Origin: Saprospiraceae bacterium
GTDB taxonomy: Bacteria; Bacteroidota; Bacteroidia; Chitinophagales; Saprospiraceae
DNA: 64,000 bases
Reading direction: 5' to 3'
Assembly: GCA_024103005.1 (NCBI GenBank)
Contig: JAGFJA010000021.1
Span: 62,001 to 126,000, forward strand
Shown: positions 52,026 to 62,102 of the stretch, in pieces
Layout of the letters: the number at the start of each line of letters is the position of its first letter
How positions within the stretch are numbered: position 1 is the stretch's first letter
The notes under the pieces: generated by a model
What the model was told of the DNA's origin: nothing
The model's input: the letters and a program-made list of their open reading frames with translations, nothing else
Database searches by the model: none
Made by a program: the position numbers and the translations under genes

Positions 52026-52517
52026 ATGAAGACTATTTATTTAATCAGGCATGCTCATTCTTCCCGGGACAATTATTATATGCTGGAAGATCATGAAAGG
52101 CCACTGGATGATAAAGGCAAAACGGATGCCTCAGCTATGGCAAGGCAATTAAAAAAATTAGATATCCATCCGGAATTTGCATTGTGCAGTACAGCAAAAC
52201 GCACAAAAGAAACTTTTTCCTACTTTACAGAACATTTCCCGGGAATTCCACTGAGCCTTACCAAAAAGCTCTATTTAGCTCCTCTTTCAGTAATAGAGGA
52301 AGAAATAAAAGGAATTTCCAATGATTATGCAAAAATCTTTCTCATAGGGCATAATCATGGAGTAAGCGACCTTGTTTCCACTGTTTTGAAAAGGCATGTT
52401 GAACTGGATACCTGCTCATTTACACAAATTGAATTTCCTGTAGATGACTGGAAAGATATAGATTTAGCCAATAGTTTTGTCAAACTTGGTTTTTCACCGA
52501 AAGATATCAAGGAATGA
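52026..52517 (+). CDS. Phosphohistidine phosphatase SixA-like
   Basis: This histidine-phosphatase has 163 residues. It has the phosphate-binding LIRHAHSSRDN motif, then RPLDDKGKTDASAMARQL, CSTAKRTKETFSYF and LIGHNHGVSDLV with the second catalytic His, all characteristic of the SixA branch. In E. coli SixA dephosphorylates phosphohistidine on HPt or PTS proteins. The stop overlaps the next gene's start in an ATGA, so the two are translationally coupled. Confidence 0.9.
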   Translation: MKTIYLIRHAHSSRDNYYMLEDHERPLDDKGKTDASAMARQLKKLDIHPEFALCSTAKRTKETFSYFTEHFPGIPLSLTKKLYLAPLSVIEEEIKGISNDYAKIFLIGHNHGVSDLVSTVLKRHVELDTCSFTQIEFPVDDWKDIDLANSFVKLGFSPKDIKE

Positions 52518-52831
52518 GGATTATTTTACTCTTTTTTTCTTTATTCCTGTTTTCATGCTCCAAGAAGAAACCGGTTTTGTCGCATGATGATTTACAGTTT
52601 GCATCCGTCCTGGTGGATATTTATATCTCTAACGGCCTAGCCAATCAATTAAAAAACGGGAATAAAGATTCCTTGAGAAACTCACTATACACTGAAATCC
52701 TTAAAAATAACGATCTGGACTCTATTTCTTTCAATAAAAAACTAAAAAAGCTCGAACAAAATCCTGAAAAGTTCAAAATGATGTACGATACCGTAGTAAA
52801 ACGGCTCGAGCTATTCAGAGGCAATAAATAA
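52514..52831 (+). CDS. DUF4296 lipoprotein
   Basis: This 105-residue small lipoprotein has a lipobox (LFSCSKKK, cysteine at residue 15). The DUF4296 region has LQFASVLVDIYISNGLAN and a helical C-terminus ending LELFRGNK. The domain is specific to Bacteroidota and has no known function. It starts within the sixA stop (ATGA overlap). Confidence 0.82.
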   Translation: MRIILLFFSLFLFSCSKKKPVLSHDDLQFASVLVDIYISNGLANQLKNGNKDSLRNSLYTEILKNNDLDSISFNKKLKKLEQNPEKFKMMYDTVVKRLELFRGNK

Positions 52832-52853
52832 TTAACTATTCCAAATAAGGAAT

Positions 52854-54152
52854 CTAAAAATTAAACTGCATTCTAGCCGTTAAAACATCATCTTTGATAT
52901 CTTCCTGAAGTGACTTAAAATATTCATTGTATATCTTGTCATAATAAAAGACGAGCTTGACATGCTTATTCATATAAAAACTATAACCCAGACCGAAGGT
53001 CGTATATTTATGGTCAGCAATTGAATAAAGAAGGTCGTTTTGCTGGCTCTTTTCAGTTGAAAAATCAAGATTCGGGTCATAAATGTCACATTTAAAGATC
53101 AACTGGTGCCTGTGACTGAAAATATTTTGCAGGAATAAAACATAACCACCGGCAAATCTTCTCTTAAAGATATCTTCGCCTGCAGCCGGGACAGCAGTAT
53201 AATTGGAATTTCCGGTTCCCGGTTGTACCCCACCGATATATTCAGCTCTAAGCTCAGTTGCTCCGTTATGATATGTTCTTTTTATTTGAAAATCTGCACC
53301 ATAATAAGCACGCCTGACTCTTTTCCCTATATTGTGAAATGATTCATCCAGGTGTATTGCTCCATCTGAAAAATAAACTATTGATTTACTGTCAGATCTC
53401 ACTGACCCGTAATAACCGGAAAAACCAAGTCCCATGGAAATCTTATCACTCAACCGGACTGAAATTAACTGAACGCGGGCGATAACATCCTTAAAATTAT
53501 CAAAATCTGTTTTGGATGAAAGTCCGCCACCATTAAAAATTCCGGCAGAAAACTTCAACTTACCCTTTATAACTTTTCCCGACAATGGCTGATTGAAAGC
53601 AACCATCACTCCAAGATCTCGCTCACTTGGAAGGATAATCTGATTCATTCGGGTTCGCTCCGGTGATTCACGCACAGATGAGCTCATATTGGTTTCAAAG
53701 CCAAAAGGTCGGGAAAATAATCCTGCTAAAAGCGAAAACTTTTTCCATTTCGGCTCCAGGATTTGTCCATACATATCTCTTAATGCAACTCCTTTTTCGG
53801 TTGCATTTATTTGAATTGCCATAAAAACAATAGGGCCGGATTCCGGCTTATCATAAAGATAATCAAACTTCACTCTGGCTCTTCTCAGAGCAAATCGATT
53901 ATTGGAATGTTCACTAAAATCACCTCCTGCAAAGCTATGTATTCCCGCACTCTGTGCAACCTGATATTGTGGCTGGATATATCCCGAAATATCAATATCC
54001 CCATAAGCAGTTGTTATTAACTTATTAGAATCTGACTTGATAATAGTTGAGTCAATTTCTACAACATCCTGAGCATGTAAGGTTGTTATAACAGAACTAA
54101 TAACAAAAATAACCATCAAAAAAGAGGTAAATAATATTTTACATTTAATCAT
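52854..54152 (-). CDS. Phosphate-selective porin-like (OprP/OprO) outer-membrane protein
   Basis: The 432-residue protein has a signal peptide (about residues 1-27) and a porin barrel. The SGYIQPQYQVAQ start, RFALRRARVKFDYLYDKPESGPIVFMAIQINATEKG and GLFSRPFGFETNMSSSVRESPERTRMNQIILPSERDLGVMV blocks mark the OprP/OprO family. The barrel ends with a terminal aromatic residue (LTARMQFNF). It would allow anions or other solutes into the periplasm. The gene is read 33 bases after the T9SS protein gene. Confidence 0.86.
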   Translation of the reverse strand: MIKCKILFTSFLMVIFVISSVITTLHAQDVVEIDSTIIKSDSNKLITTAYGDIDISGYIQPQYQVAQSAGIHSFAGGDFSEHSNNRFALRRARVKFDYLYDKPESGPIVFMAIQINATEKGVALRDMYGQILEPKWKKFSLLAGLFSRPFGFETNMSSSVRESPERTRMNQIILPSERDLGVMVAFNQPLSGKVIKGKLKFSAGIFNGGGLSSKTDFDNFKDVIARVQLISVRLSDKISMGLGFSGYYGSVRSDSKSIVYFSDGAIHLDESFHNIGKRVRRAYYGADFQIKRTYHNGATELRAEYIGGVQPGTGNSNYTAVPAAGEDIFKRRFAGGYVLFLQNIFSHRHQLIFKCDIYDPNLDFSTEKSQQNDLLYSIADHKYTTFGLGYSFYMNKHVKLVFYYDKIYNEYFKSLQEDIKDDVLTARMQFNF

Positions 54153-54185
54153 AATTCTTTTTGCTTGTTTCTATATAAAAATTCA

Positions 54186-55298
54186 TTAAGGCGATATAAT
54201 AGTCAATCTTTTAGATTGGATTATTTTTCCGGAACCATCCACCAAAGCATAAATATAAATTCCGGGTTTAAGGTCAGAAATGTCTATGGTGTCAAACTTC
54301 GAATTATTGATATAATAGGGTATAGATTTTTCGAGACTACCTATGAGCGAATACATCTTAAAAGTATATCTGCCTGCCGGAATATTGGCAAATTCAAGTT
54401 TAATGTCTTTGGTATATGCCGGGTTGGGATATAAAGTTATCGTGGGCTGCCCGGTCGGCTTGTCCTTTTTGAGTGCAACTTTCTCCGGAACCATAAAATC
54501 TGCAGTGCTGACAGCCTGGCCGGAGGCATCCATATTTAGAACTAAAACAGGCAAGATGTATTTCGAATTATAAAACAATACCTTGGTACTACCGGATGGG
54601 AGGTTATTGATATTCGCTTTAAATAAATCCGTTGCATCAGCCCATCGGTAATTTCCCACCTTAGTATCCACCGTATAGTCATAAGTTTCTTCCCTTGTGA
54701 TTCGAATACACTCATTTAATGTTATGTCAGGTAAAAATAATTTACCTATTCCATCAACCCTGTTTCTTCTGGTAATAAGGACATTTAATCTAATACTATC
54801 CGGTAGGATGGGCAGATTTTTAAGAAAGATATCCTTTATATTGTCCAGTCCATATTCTATATAAGTCTCTCCGACTTCTGTCCTTACTTGTTTCATTTTA
54901 AGTGAACTCAAATTTTCCTTAAATGGATTGGTGTATGCTACATTTGCCCGGTATCCAAAACCAAAGGGATCATCGGCACTCAATCCAATCATTGAAAAAT
55001 CATGTTTACCTAATGAATAAAAATGTTTACCCCCATCAGAGGTTGTCAACAATAAATTAGCTTTTTCCGGCCAAAAGCCTTTCCTGGGGTTTGCCTGGGC
55101 TTTATATTTATTAATAAAGGGAGATTGTAAATAAGAATAATCCCAAAATTTAACCTTCCCCTTCGCGGGTGGCTTTTTATTATTAGGTGATTTATCGGTC
55201 TGAAAATAAAATACGTCACCGGCAACAGGCATTTTGGGCTGGCCCGAAGCAAAAAAAGTGCCAATAATCAATCCTATAACTGTCAAAAATTTACCCAA
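54186..55298 (-). CDS. Secreted protein with T9SS type A sorting domain
   Basis: The 370-residue protein starts at a TTG (55298) with a signal peptide (FLTVIGLIIGTFFASG). The mature body has repeated beta segments without a family I can name. The C-terminus (about residues 290-370, ITLYPNPAYTKDIKLEFANI to SKRLTIISP) is a type A T9SS sorting domain, so the protein is exported to the cell surface. It is transcribed ahead of the OprP-like porin gene. Confidence 0.75.
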   Translation of the reverse strand: MGKFLTVIGLIIGTFFASGQPKMPVAGDVFYFQTDKSPNNKKPPAKGKVKFWDYSYLQSPFINKYKAQANPRKGFWPEKANLLLTTSDGGKHFYSLGKHDFSMIGLSADDPFGFGYRANVAYTNPFKENLSSLKMKQVRTEVGETYIEYGLDNIKDIFLKNLPILPDSIRLNVLITRRNRVDGIGKLFLPDITLNECIRITREETYDYTVDTKVGNYRWADATDLFKANINNLPSGSTKVLFYNSKYILPVLVLNMDASGQAVSTADFMVPEKVALKKDKPTGQPTITLYPNPAYTKDIKLEFANIPAGRYTFKMYSLIGSLEKSIPYYINNSKFDTIDISDLKPGIYIYALVDGSGKIIQSKRLTIISP

Positions 55299-55442
55299 AT
55301 TCCTTATTTACATTTTTAAAGAGTAATCACAAATCTAATCATTCTTCTGATAATTTGTCAATCCAATTATATTACCATTATATGATATGCATATTATATT
55401 TATTATTATATATTTACATATTATATATTAATGTATTATATA

Positions 55443-56819
55443 TTATTTAAGAACGTCTATTTTTTGGCCTTTATAGTTAAATAATGATACCGTTCCATAT
55501 TCAGCCAATTGAGGTACAACGTCTTTATTGCCAACTGCCATGATATGAAGCCCTTCTTCACGTAAATACTTCTTTGACATAGTGAAAATATCATCACAAG
55601 TCACCGTATTTATTCTAATTAACTGATTTTCAAAGTAATTTTCCTCTAAATTAAATTTCTTTTTAGCCAAAGCGAATCTTGCTATAACCATCGGGTTCTC
55701 TATGGAACGAATAAAGTTGCCACTTACGACATTCTTTACCATTTCCAATTCATTTTCAGTAACCATTTCCGTCCTGAGTCTATTTATTTCCATGAGAATC
55801 TGGCGAATAGCCTCCGAAGTCACTTCGTTTCTTACATTTACCGTTGTTGTAAACGATCCTAAATGCTCATCCATATTTAGCACGGAGCTAATCCCATACG
55901 TAAATCCCCTTTCTTCTCGTAAGTTCATATTCAAACGGCTCGAAAAATATCCGCCGAGAATCGTGTTCATCAGGTTGGCAGCAATCATATCTCTGCAATA
56001 CGGTGTATAATCTAAAGCATAACCAATCCGGATTAAAGACTGAACAGAACCGGGCTTCTCGACAAAACTGACATCATTTTGATTGTTTTGGAACATTTCA
56101 AATTTCTTCCGAACCACCTCTCCTTTCCTGTCCCACTTGCCAAAATATTGATATGTCAATTGAGTTACTTCATCCAGGTTTATATCTCCCTCAAAAATCA
56201 GGTAGGAAATTTCAGGTCTGAAATTGATTTCATACAAGGAAATACAATCATCTATGCTGATATTCTGAATAGTTTCTTCCGTCAAGACTTCGCTATAAGG
56301 ATGATTCTCAGGATATATAACTTTTTTAGTCAAATTAGACATTATATCGCCTGCATCAGATTTTTGGGCCATAATATTTGACAAAAACTGTCTCTTGAGA
56401 TTCTGAAACTCATTAATCGGAAATGCCGGATATTGAACAGCATCAGCAAACAATGAGAGAATTTTGGGAAAATGCTTTTTCAGGGATGATGCATAACCTC
56501 CTATGGATGAAGTATTCACACTGCCTCCTAAGTAATCTATTTTTGTATCCCATTCTGACTTTATGTCATATTTTGTACCACAGGACAACATCCGACCTGT
56601 CAATTGCTCAAGTCCTGCCTTATCGTTTTCATTATCAATACCCCGGTCCACAAATAACTGCGCCGTTACCCGCGGTAGTTGATGGTTTTCAATAAGAATT
56701 ATAGTCATTCCATTCGCCAATTTGAATGACTTTTCTTCCTTAAAATGAATTGCTCGAGGTATTTCAGGAAGTGGTTTTTCTTTTCTGAAGTCTTCTATCG
56801 GTGTATTTTCTTCCAACAT
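55443..56819 (-). CDS. M16 peptidase-like protein, non-catalytic subunit
   Basis: This is a 458-residue M16 protein (insulinase/processing-peptidase family). The position of the zinc motif HxxEH reads GLEQLTGRM (residues 69-77), so the zinc ligands are lost. It retains the C-terminal R...Y block (EERGFTYGISS) that in the family helps substrate binding. It follows the active M16 gene by 22 bases, and the two probably form a heterodimer, as in known M16B pairs. Confidence 0.87.
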   Translation of the reverse strand: MLEENTPIEDFRKEKPLPEIPRAIHFKEEKSFKLANGMTIILIENHQLPRVTAQLFVDRGIDNENDKAGLEQLTGRMLSCGTKYDIKSEWDTKIDYLGGSVNTSSIGGYASSLKKHFPKILSLFADAVQYPAFPINEFQNLKRQFLSNIMAQKSDAGDIMSNLTKKVIYPENHPYSEVLTEETIQNISIDDCISLYEINFRPEISYLIFEGDINLDEVTQLTYQYFGKWDRKGEVVRKKFEMFQNNQNDVSFVEKPGSVQSLIRIGYALDYTPYCRDMIAANLMNTILGGYFSSRLNMNLREERGFTYGISSVLNMDEHLGSFTTTVNVRNEVTSEAIRQILMEINRLRTEMVTENELEMVKNVVSGNFIRSIENPMVIARFALAKKKFNLEENYFENQLIRINTVTCDDIFTMSKKYLREEGLHIMAVGNKDVVPQLAEYGTVSLFNYKGQKIDVLK

Positions 56820-56841
56820 AGATCTACTCTCTGATTAATAG

Positions 56842-58113
56842 TTAATTCTCCTCAAAAGGTAACCAAAATAAAGCTACTCTGTTATTTTTATGAAAGTATT
56901 TTTGCACAACTCTTTGTATATCATCTTTTTTTATTGATATAAAATTTAAATACTCACTATTATACATATCGGTATTTTTAAAATATGTAAAATAAGTAGA
57001 TAAACCTTCAGCTATTGTTAATAATGATGACTTTTCATTAACCAGACGAGTTTCAGTTTGATTGATCAGCTTATCAAACTCTTCTTGGGTCAATCCATCC
57101 ACAGCCAATCGGTTAACCTCCTCATCCATCAATTTTTCCAGTTCCTCTGCCTTTGTATCAGCATTACCTATTGCAAATTGGAGTACGGCACCGGGATGTT
57201 CCATTTCAAAAGGAAATGAGCCTACCTGAACTGCAATTTGAGAAGAATCTACCAATGATTTGTGTAGCCTGCTGCTATTCCCATTGCTCAATAATTCAGA
57301 GGCCAATTGTACGGCAAAATAATCAGGGCTAGCAAATGCAGGAATTCTATACAGATGAACAACAGCTGGCAATTGGACGTGATCATAGACCTTATCTCTG
57401 ATTTCAGATGTTAACTCTGGTTCTTGTTCTATAACAGAATCCAGGGGAAATTGTCCCTTAGAAATAGTTGAAAAGTATTTAGATATCCATTCTTTTGCCT
57501 GTTCTGTTTCAAAGTCTCCGGCTACGCATAAAACCGCATTCTGAGGAACATAAAAACCTGAATAAAACGCCCGGTAATCCTTTTCTTCCGCCCTGTCAAT
57601 ATGTTCCATCGAACCGATAACAGGCCAGCGGTACGGGTGTTTTCGGAAAGCACGTTTCATACTATCTTCCACGATTGTTCCATAGGGTGCATTATCATAT
57701 CGTTGGCGACGTTCCTCTTTTACTACAGATCTTTGTGTTTCAATTCCTACTTTATCCACGAGTGCATGCATCATTCTTTCCGATTCGAGCCATAGACCTG
57801 TGGCAAGGTAATTAGAAGGAAAAACTTCATAATAGAAAGTACGGTCATAGGAGGTATTCGCATTGAGTGTACCTCCTGCTTCCTGGACAATACTAAAAAA
57901 TTTTCCTCTGGGAATATTCTCTGATCCTTCAAACATCAGGTGCTCAAAAAAGTGAGCAAATCCGGTTCGTTCAGGATTCTCATTTTTACTACCTACATGA
58001 TACATGACGGATACAACAACGAGTGGTGCTGAAGTATCTCTGTGCAGAATAACATGTAATCCATTAGACAAATCGTATTCTTCAAAGTCAATATGTAAAC
58101 TATCCTCAGTCAT
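56842..58113 (-). CDS. M16 zinc metallopeptidase, catalytic subunit
   Basis: The 423-residue protein has the full zinc motif HFFEH (residues 54-58) within RTGFAHFFEHLMFEGSENI, and the third ligand glutamate in VVKEERRQRYDN downstream. The M16 C-terminal domain follows. It lacks a signal peptide, so the pair should be cytoplasmic, unless exported by another route. It is the first gene of the pair with the non-catalytic subunit. Confidence 0.92.
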   Translation of the reverse strand: MTEDSLHIDFEEYDLSNGLHVILHRDTSAPLVVVSVMYHVGSKNENPERTGFAHFFEHLMFEGSENIPRGKFFSIVQEAGGTLNANTSYDRTFYYEVFPSNYLATGLWLESERMMHALVDKVGIETQRSVVKEERRQRYDNAPYGTIVEDSMKRAFRKHPYRWPVIGSMEHIDRAEEKDYRAFYSGFYVPQNAVLCVAGDFETEQAKEWISKYFSTISKGQFPLDSVIEQEPELTSEIRDKVYDHVQLPAVVHLYRIPAFASPDYFAVQLASELLSNGNSSRLHKSLVDSSQIAVQVGSFPFEMEHPGAVLQFAIGNADTKAEELEKLMDEEVNRLAVDGLTQEEFDKLINQTETRLVNEKSSLLTIAEGLSTYFTYFKNTDMYNSEYLNFISIKKDDIQRVVQKYFHKNNRVALFWLPFEEN

Positions 58114-58355
58114 CGGGCAGGAAAAGATTAATTTTTAAATATTTATAATATAAAGGAATGCCTTATTTAACCCTAATTTTCCAGAATTTTATTCAATCAG
58201 AATATAATTTAGTTCTAGAAAGTAGGATTCTAATTGCCATCATTCAGACATATAAATATGAAATCTTAAATGTAATAAATAAAGCATTCTTTAATTTGTT
58301 CAACTTAATGTCATCATTATTTGGCTAAATTAACGTTATTTGCAGTGGAATAATA

Positions 58356-60014
58356 ATGGCGAGCTTGAAGACATTGGATAAAATGATAATAAAAGGTTTT
58401 ATATTGCCTTTTATAGCCACTTTTTTCATAGCTCTGTTTATATTGACCATGCAGTTTTTATGGGTCTGGGTCGATGATTTGGTAGGAAAAGGTGTAGGTG
58501 TCCTGATTATTCTCGAATTATTATTTTATCTGCTTCTATCTTTTTTCCCGATTGCATTTCCTATAGCCGTCTTATTGAGTTCTGTCATGCTGATGGGCGG
58601 ATATGCCGAAAGATATGAGTTGTCAAGCATGACTTCTTCCGGGCTATCGCTTTTAAGGGTGATGAAGCCATTAATCATTCTGTCGTTTTTCATCGCATTG
58701 ATGAGTTTTGGTTTCAGTAATTATTTATGGCCGTTAGCCAATTTAAAATACAAATCCAGGTTACTTGACATAAAAAATCAAAAACCGACCCTTAGTATTC
58801 AGAAAGGGGTTTTTAACAGAGATTTTACGGGTTATGTGATTAAAGTTGATGATAAGGAAGATGATGGAAAGACGGTAAAAGGAATCATGATTTATGACAA
58901 TCAAAGGCAGCTTGATAAGTTAAACCTCATGACAGCCCGAACAGGTGAAATGTTTACTGAACCTAAGGAAAACCTGTTTGTTATGAAGCTTTATGACGGT
59001 CACCAATACCAAGAAATTACACCTCAAGGGGGAACTGAGAGTAAATACCCTTTTGTCAGAATGAATTTTAAAGAATACACCAAAGTATTCGACATGAGCC
59101 AATTTGACTTCAACCGCACAGATGAAAATCTATACAAGACCCATCAGACTATGATGAGTCTAAGACAGTTAAAAGTGGCCGTAGATAGTATTGATAAGCG
59201 AATGAATAAGGCTATCAATGAAATCAATTCAACAGTAAGCAATTCTCTGCATTCAAAGTATGGTACAGAAAACAGAACCTTTGAAATTAGTAGCGGACAA
59301 GACTTAAACAGGCAATATTTCCCGCAAAGAGATGTCCGTAAAATGGAACGAATAAAGAAAGAACGTCTCGGCATCAATGACAATTCACCAATTCCGGTAA
59401 ATGACATTCCCCTTATTGGAGGATCTCAACGTAAATTACCTTTAGTTGAGGCCGGTGAATTATTTGTCAACAGAAAATACAATCCCGAGAAATCTTTGAT
59501 CAGTCAGGTACAGGATAAATATAAGCTTGCAACTGCCAATTTCGCCATTTCGCTTGCCAATAGTTCGCTTAGCACCATAGAGTTACAAAGCAATATATAC
59601 GCTGCAGAGTATGATTCCAGGGTAAGGCACATCTTTGAGATGAATGTAAAATTTGCCTATAGTGTAATCTGCATCGTTTTCTTGTTTATTGGCGCGCCTA
59701 TGGGAGCTATTGTCCGTAAAGGCGGATTTGGCTATCCTCTTTTGATAGCCATTATCTTCTATATGATTTACCAGGTTTTATTTACAATTATGAAAAAATC
59801 AGCCGATTCCTTTGTTATTGCTGCCTGGCTAGCTCCGTGGATACCTGTAATCACCATGAGTCTAATAGGGTTTTTACTGACAAGGAGGGCAATGTCAGAT
59901 GGTAGCATGAATCTGGAAATAGTGACAAAAGTAATCAGTAATCTATTTGAGCACATTTCAAAAAGGTATTTCCAATTTGAGGACTATATTTTCAGAAAAT
60001 TCAAGTTAAAGTAA
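58356..60014 (+). CDS. LptF/LptG family permease
   Basis: This inner-membrane component extracts lipopolysaccharide from the membrane to the periplasmic bridge with LptB2. The 552-residue protein has a first helix after LKTLDKMIIKGFILPF, then FIALFILTMQFLWVWVDDLVGKG, two more helices, a large periplasmic jellyroll domain (about residues 130-420) and a C-terminal helix triplet with VIFLFIGAPMGAIVRKGGFG, a family mark. The protein is longer than usual (about 360 residues) because of inserted sequence after residue 270. A hairpin terminator follows. Confidence 0.88.
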   Translation: MASLKTLDKMIIKGFILPFIATFFIALFILTMQFLWVWVDDLVGKGVGVLIILELLFYLLLSFFPIAFPIAVLLSSVMLMGGYAERYELSSMTSSGLSLLRVMKPLIILSFFIALMSFGFSNYLWPLANLKYKSRLLDIKNQKPTLSIQKGVFNRDFTGYVIKVDDKEDDGKTVKGIMIYDNQRQLDKLNLMTARTGEMFTEPKENLFVMKLYDGHQYQEITPQGGTESKYPFVRMNFKEYTKVFDMSQFDFNRTDENLYKTHQTMMSLRQLKVAVDSIDKRMNKAINEINSTVSNSLHSKYGTENRTFEISSGQDLNRQYFPQRDVRKMERIKKERLGINDNSPIPVNDIPLIGGSQRKLPLVEAGELFVNRKYNPEKSLISQVQDKYKLATANFAISLANSSLSTIELQSNIYAAEYDSRVRHIFEMNVKFAYSVICIVFLFIGAPMGAIVRKGGFGYPLLIAIIFYMIYQVLFTIMKKSADSFVIAAWLAPWIPVITMSLIGFLLTRRAMSDGSMNLEIVTKVISNLFEHISKRYFQFEDYIFRKFKLK

Positions 60015-60031
60015 GTCTTCATAAACGTTTG

Positions 60032-60052
60032 ATTATCTGTGTATTAGATAAT
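60032..60052 (+). terminator. Hairpin terminator after LptF/G gene
   Basis: A 7-base stem (ATTATCT/AGATAAT) with a seven-base loop is followed after three bases by a run of six T. The stem has just one G-C pair, so strength is modest. It lies 17 bases after the stop. Confidence 0.5.
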
Positions 60053-60060
60053 ATATTTTT

Positions 60061-62076
60061 TCAATATTCTACAATCTCTCTTATCACTTCATTTAACCGT
60101 GCATTTGCCATATAATTCTTTTCAAGCGGAATAGTAAACGGAATGGGTGTATCTAGTCCGGCACATCTTCTGACAGGTGCGTCCAGGAATTCAAAACACT
60201 TCTCATTGATGATTGAGACTATCTCGCCGCCTATACCTCCAAACATATTGTCTTCATGCAAGACAATAACTCTGTTGGTTTTCATAACAGATTGAACGAT
60301 TATATCTTCATCGAGAGGCACCAAAGTCCTAAGGTCTATAATTTCAATATCGATATGATTAAACTGTTCAGCAGCACTTAGCGCCCAATGAACGCCCATA
60401 CCATAGGTAATAATGGTCAGCTGACTACCCTCTTTGACAACCTTTCCCTTTCCGAAAGGTATATTGTAGTAACCTTCAGGAATCAATTGATGATGAGACC
60501 TGTAAAGTCCTTTATGCTCGAAAAACATTACCGGATTGGTATCCTCAAAGGATGTTATAAGCAAGCCCTTTGCATCATAGGGATTGGATGGATAAGCAAT
60601 TTTCAATCCGGGGACATGGGCAAACCAGGCTTCATTGCTTTGGGAGTGAAAAGGTCCAGCTCCTACTCCACCACCTGTAGGCATTCGAATCACAACATCA
60701 GCATTCTGCCCCCACCGATAATGCAACTTGGCTAAATTATTGACAATCTGATTAAAGCCGCAAGAAACAAAATCGGCAAATTGCATCTCCACCATTGCTT
60801 TGTACCCTTTCAGGCTGAGCCCCAGGGCTGAACCAATAATGGCGCTTTCACAAAGAGGTGTATTTCTTACCCTTTCTTTCCCAAACAATTCGACAAAACC
60901 CTCAGTTATCTTAAATACACCTCCGTATTCAGCTATATCTTGCCCCATGAGGATAAGGTTTTTATGGCGTTCCATAGCCACTTTCAATCCACTTGAAATA
61001 GCATCAATCATCCTCATTTCAACCTTGTTATTCTCATCTATCTTTTCTTGATAAACAAACGGAGCATATACATCAGACAACTCTAATCGGGTATCCGGTA
61101 TTATGGGGGGATGATCTAAAGCGAGCTCAACACTTTTATTTACTTGCCTTTTAAACCTCGATTTTGTTTCATCAATGTCAGTCTGAGTCAATATATTTTT
61201 TTCCAATAAAACATTTTCATATCGTTGAATCGGATCCATGGTAGCCCAGTGTTCCAGGAGTTCTTTAGGAACATATTTAACACCTGAGGCTTCTTCGTGG
61301 CCCCTCATGCGGAAAGTCATGCATTCCAGCAATACCGGATGAGGATCAGTCCTCATTTCTTCAGCAAGTCTTTTTACGGTATTATACACGTTGATAATAT
61401 CGTTGCCGTCTATAGTCAATGATCTCATTCCGTAGCCTATACCTCTGTCACTCAGCCTCCTGCAATTATATTGCTCATTTGTAGGTGTAGAAAGGCCATA
61501 ACCGTTGTTCTCAATAATAAACAAAACCGGTAATTTCCATACGGATGCGACATTTAATGCTTCATGAAATTCGCCCTGGCTTGTGCCGCCTTCGCCTGTA
61601 AATACAGCTGTTATTTTATCTTCTTTTGAAAGTTTACTGGCGATGCCGACACCTGCAGCGTAGGATAATTGTGGGCCTAAGTGAGAAATCATTCCAACAA
61701 TGTGATGTTGGACCGATCCAAAGTGAAAAGATCGTTCTCTACCCTTAGAATAACCTCCCTGAGTGCCTTGCCATTGACAGAAAAGGGATTCGAGTGACAT
61801 TTTCCGGGTGGTGAATACTCCCAAATTACGGTGCATCGTAAAAATGAACTCATCCTCATTCAAAGCAGCAGTCACACCAACTGAAATAGCCTCCTGCCCT
61901 ATTCCTGAAAACCATTTACTTATTTTGCCCTGCCTTAATAGGTTCAGCATTTTTTCTTCCACTATGCGCGGATATGCAAGTTTTTCGTATAGTTCAATTG
62001 CAACTGATTTTTCAGGCAACAGATCACAATTCTCAAGGCTATCTAATTCGGTGACTGAGTCATCTATTATTTCCAT
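60061..62076 (-). CDS. 2-oxoacid dehydrogenase E1 component, fused alpha and beta subunits
   Basis: This thiamine-diphosphate enzyme has 671 residues. Residues 1-320 are the alpha part with FTGEGGTSQGEFHEALNVASVWKLPVLFIIENNGYGLSTP. Residues 340-671 are the beta part with MRMIDAISSGLKVAMERHKNLILMGQDIAEYGG, LCESAIIGSALGLSL, PTGGGVGAGPFHSQSNEAWF and VIVLHEDNMFGGIGGEI. The nearest named types are branched-chain 2-oxoacid dehydrogenases and pyruvate dehydrogenase, so the substrate is uncertain. It follows the penicillin-binding protein by 26 bases. The fused form is common in Bacteroidota. Confidence 0.9.
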   Translation of the reverse strand: MEIIDDSVTELDSLENCDLLPEKSVAIELYEKLAYPRIVEEKMLNLLRQGKISKWFSGIGQEAISVGVTAALNEDEFIFTMHRNLGVFTTRKMSLESLFCQWQGTQGGYSKGRERSFHFGSVQHHIVGMISHLGPQLSYAAGVGIASKLSKEDKITAVFTGEGGTSQGEFHEALNVASVWKLPVLFIIENNGYGLSTPTNEQYNCRRLSDRGIGYGMRSLTIDGNDIINVYNTVKRLAEEMRTDPHPVLLECMTFRMRGHEEASGVKYVPKELLEHWATMDPIQRYENVLLEKNILTQTDIDETKSRFKRQVNKSVELALDHPPIIPDTRLELSDVYAPFVYQEKIDENNKVEMRMIDAISSGLKVAMERHKNLILMGQDIAEYGGVFKITEGFVELFGKERVRNTPLCESAIIGSALGLSLKGYKAMVEMQFADFVSCGFNQIVNNLAKLHYRWGQNADVVIRMPTGGGVGAGPFHSQSNEAWFAHVPGLKIAYPSNPYDAKGLLITSFEDTNPVMFFEHKGLYRSHHQLIPEGYYNIPFGKGKVVKEGSQLTIITYGMGVHWALSAAEQFNHIDIEIIDLRTLVPLDEDIIVQSVMKTNRVIVLHEDNMFGGIGGEIVSIINEKCFEFLDAPVRRCAGLDTPIPFTIPLEKNYMANARLNEVIREIVEY

Positions 62077-62102
62077 TTATTCTAATAAATTAGATTAAAA
62101 AA

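Noticed and set aside
60061-62076. Two separate E1 alpha and E1 beta genes
   Set aside because: The frame is uninterrupted through both domains and has no internal start with a promoter; the fused form is usual for the phylum.
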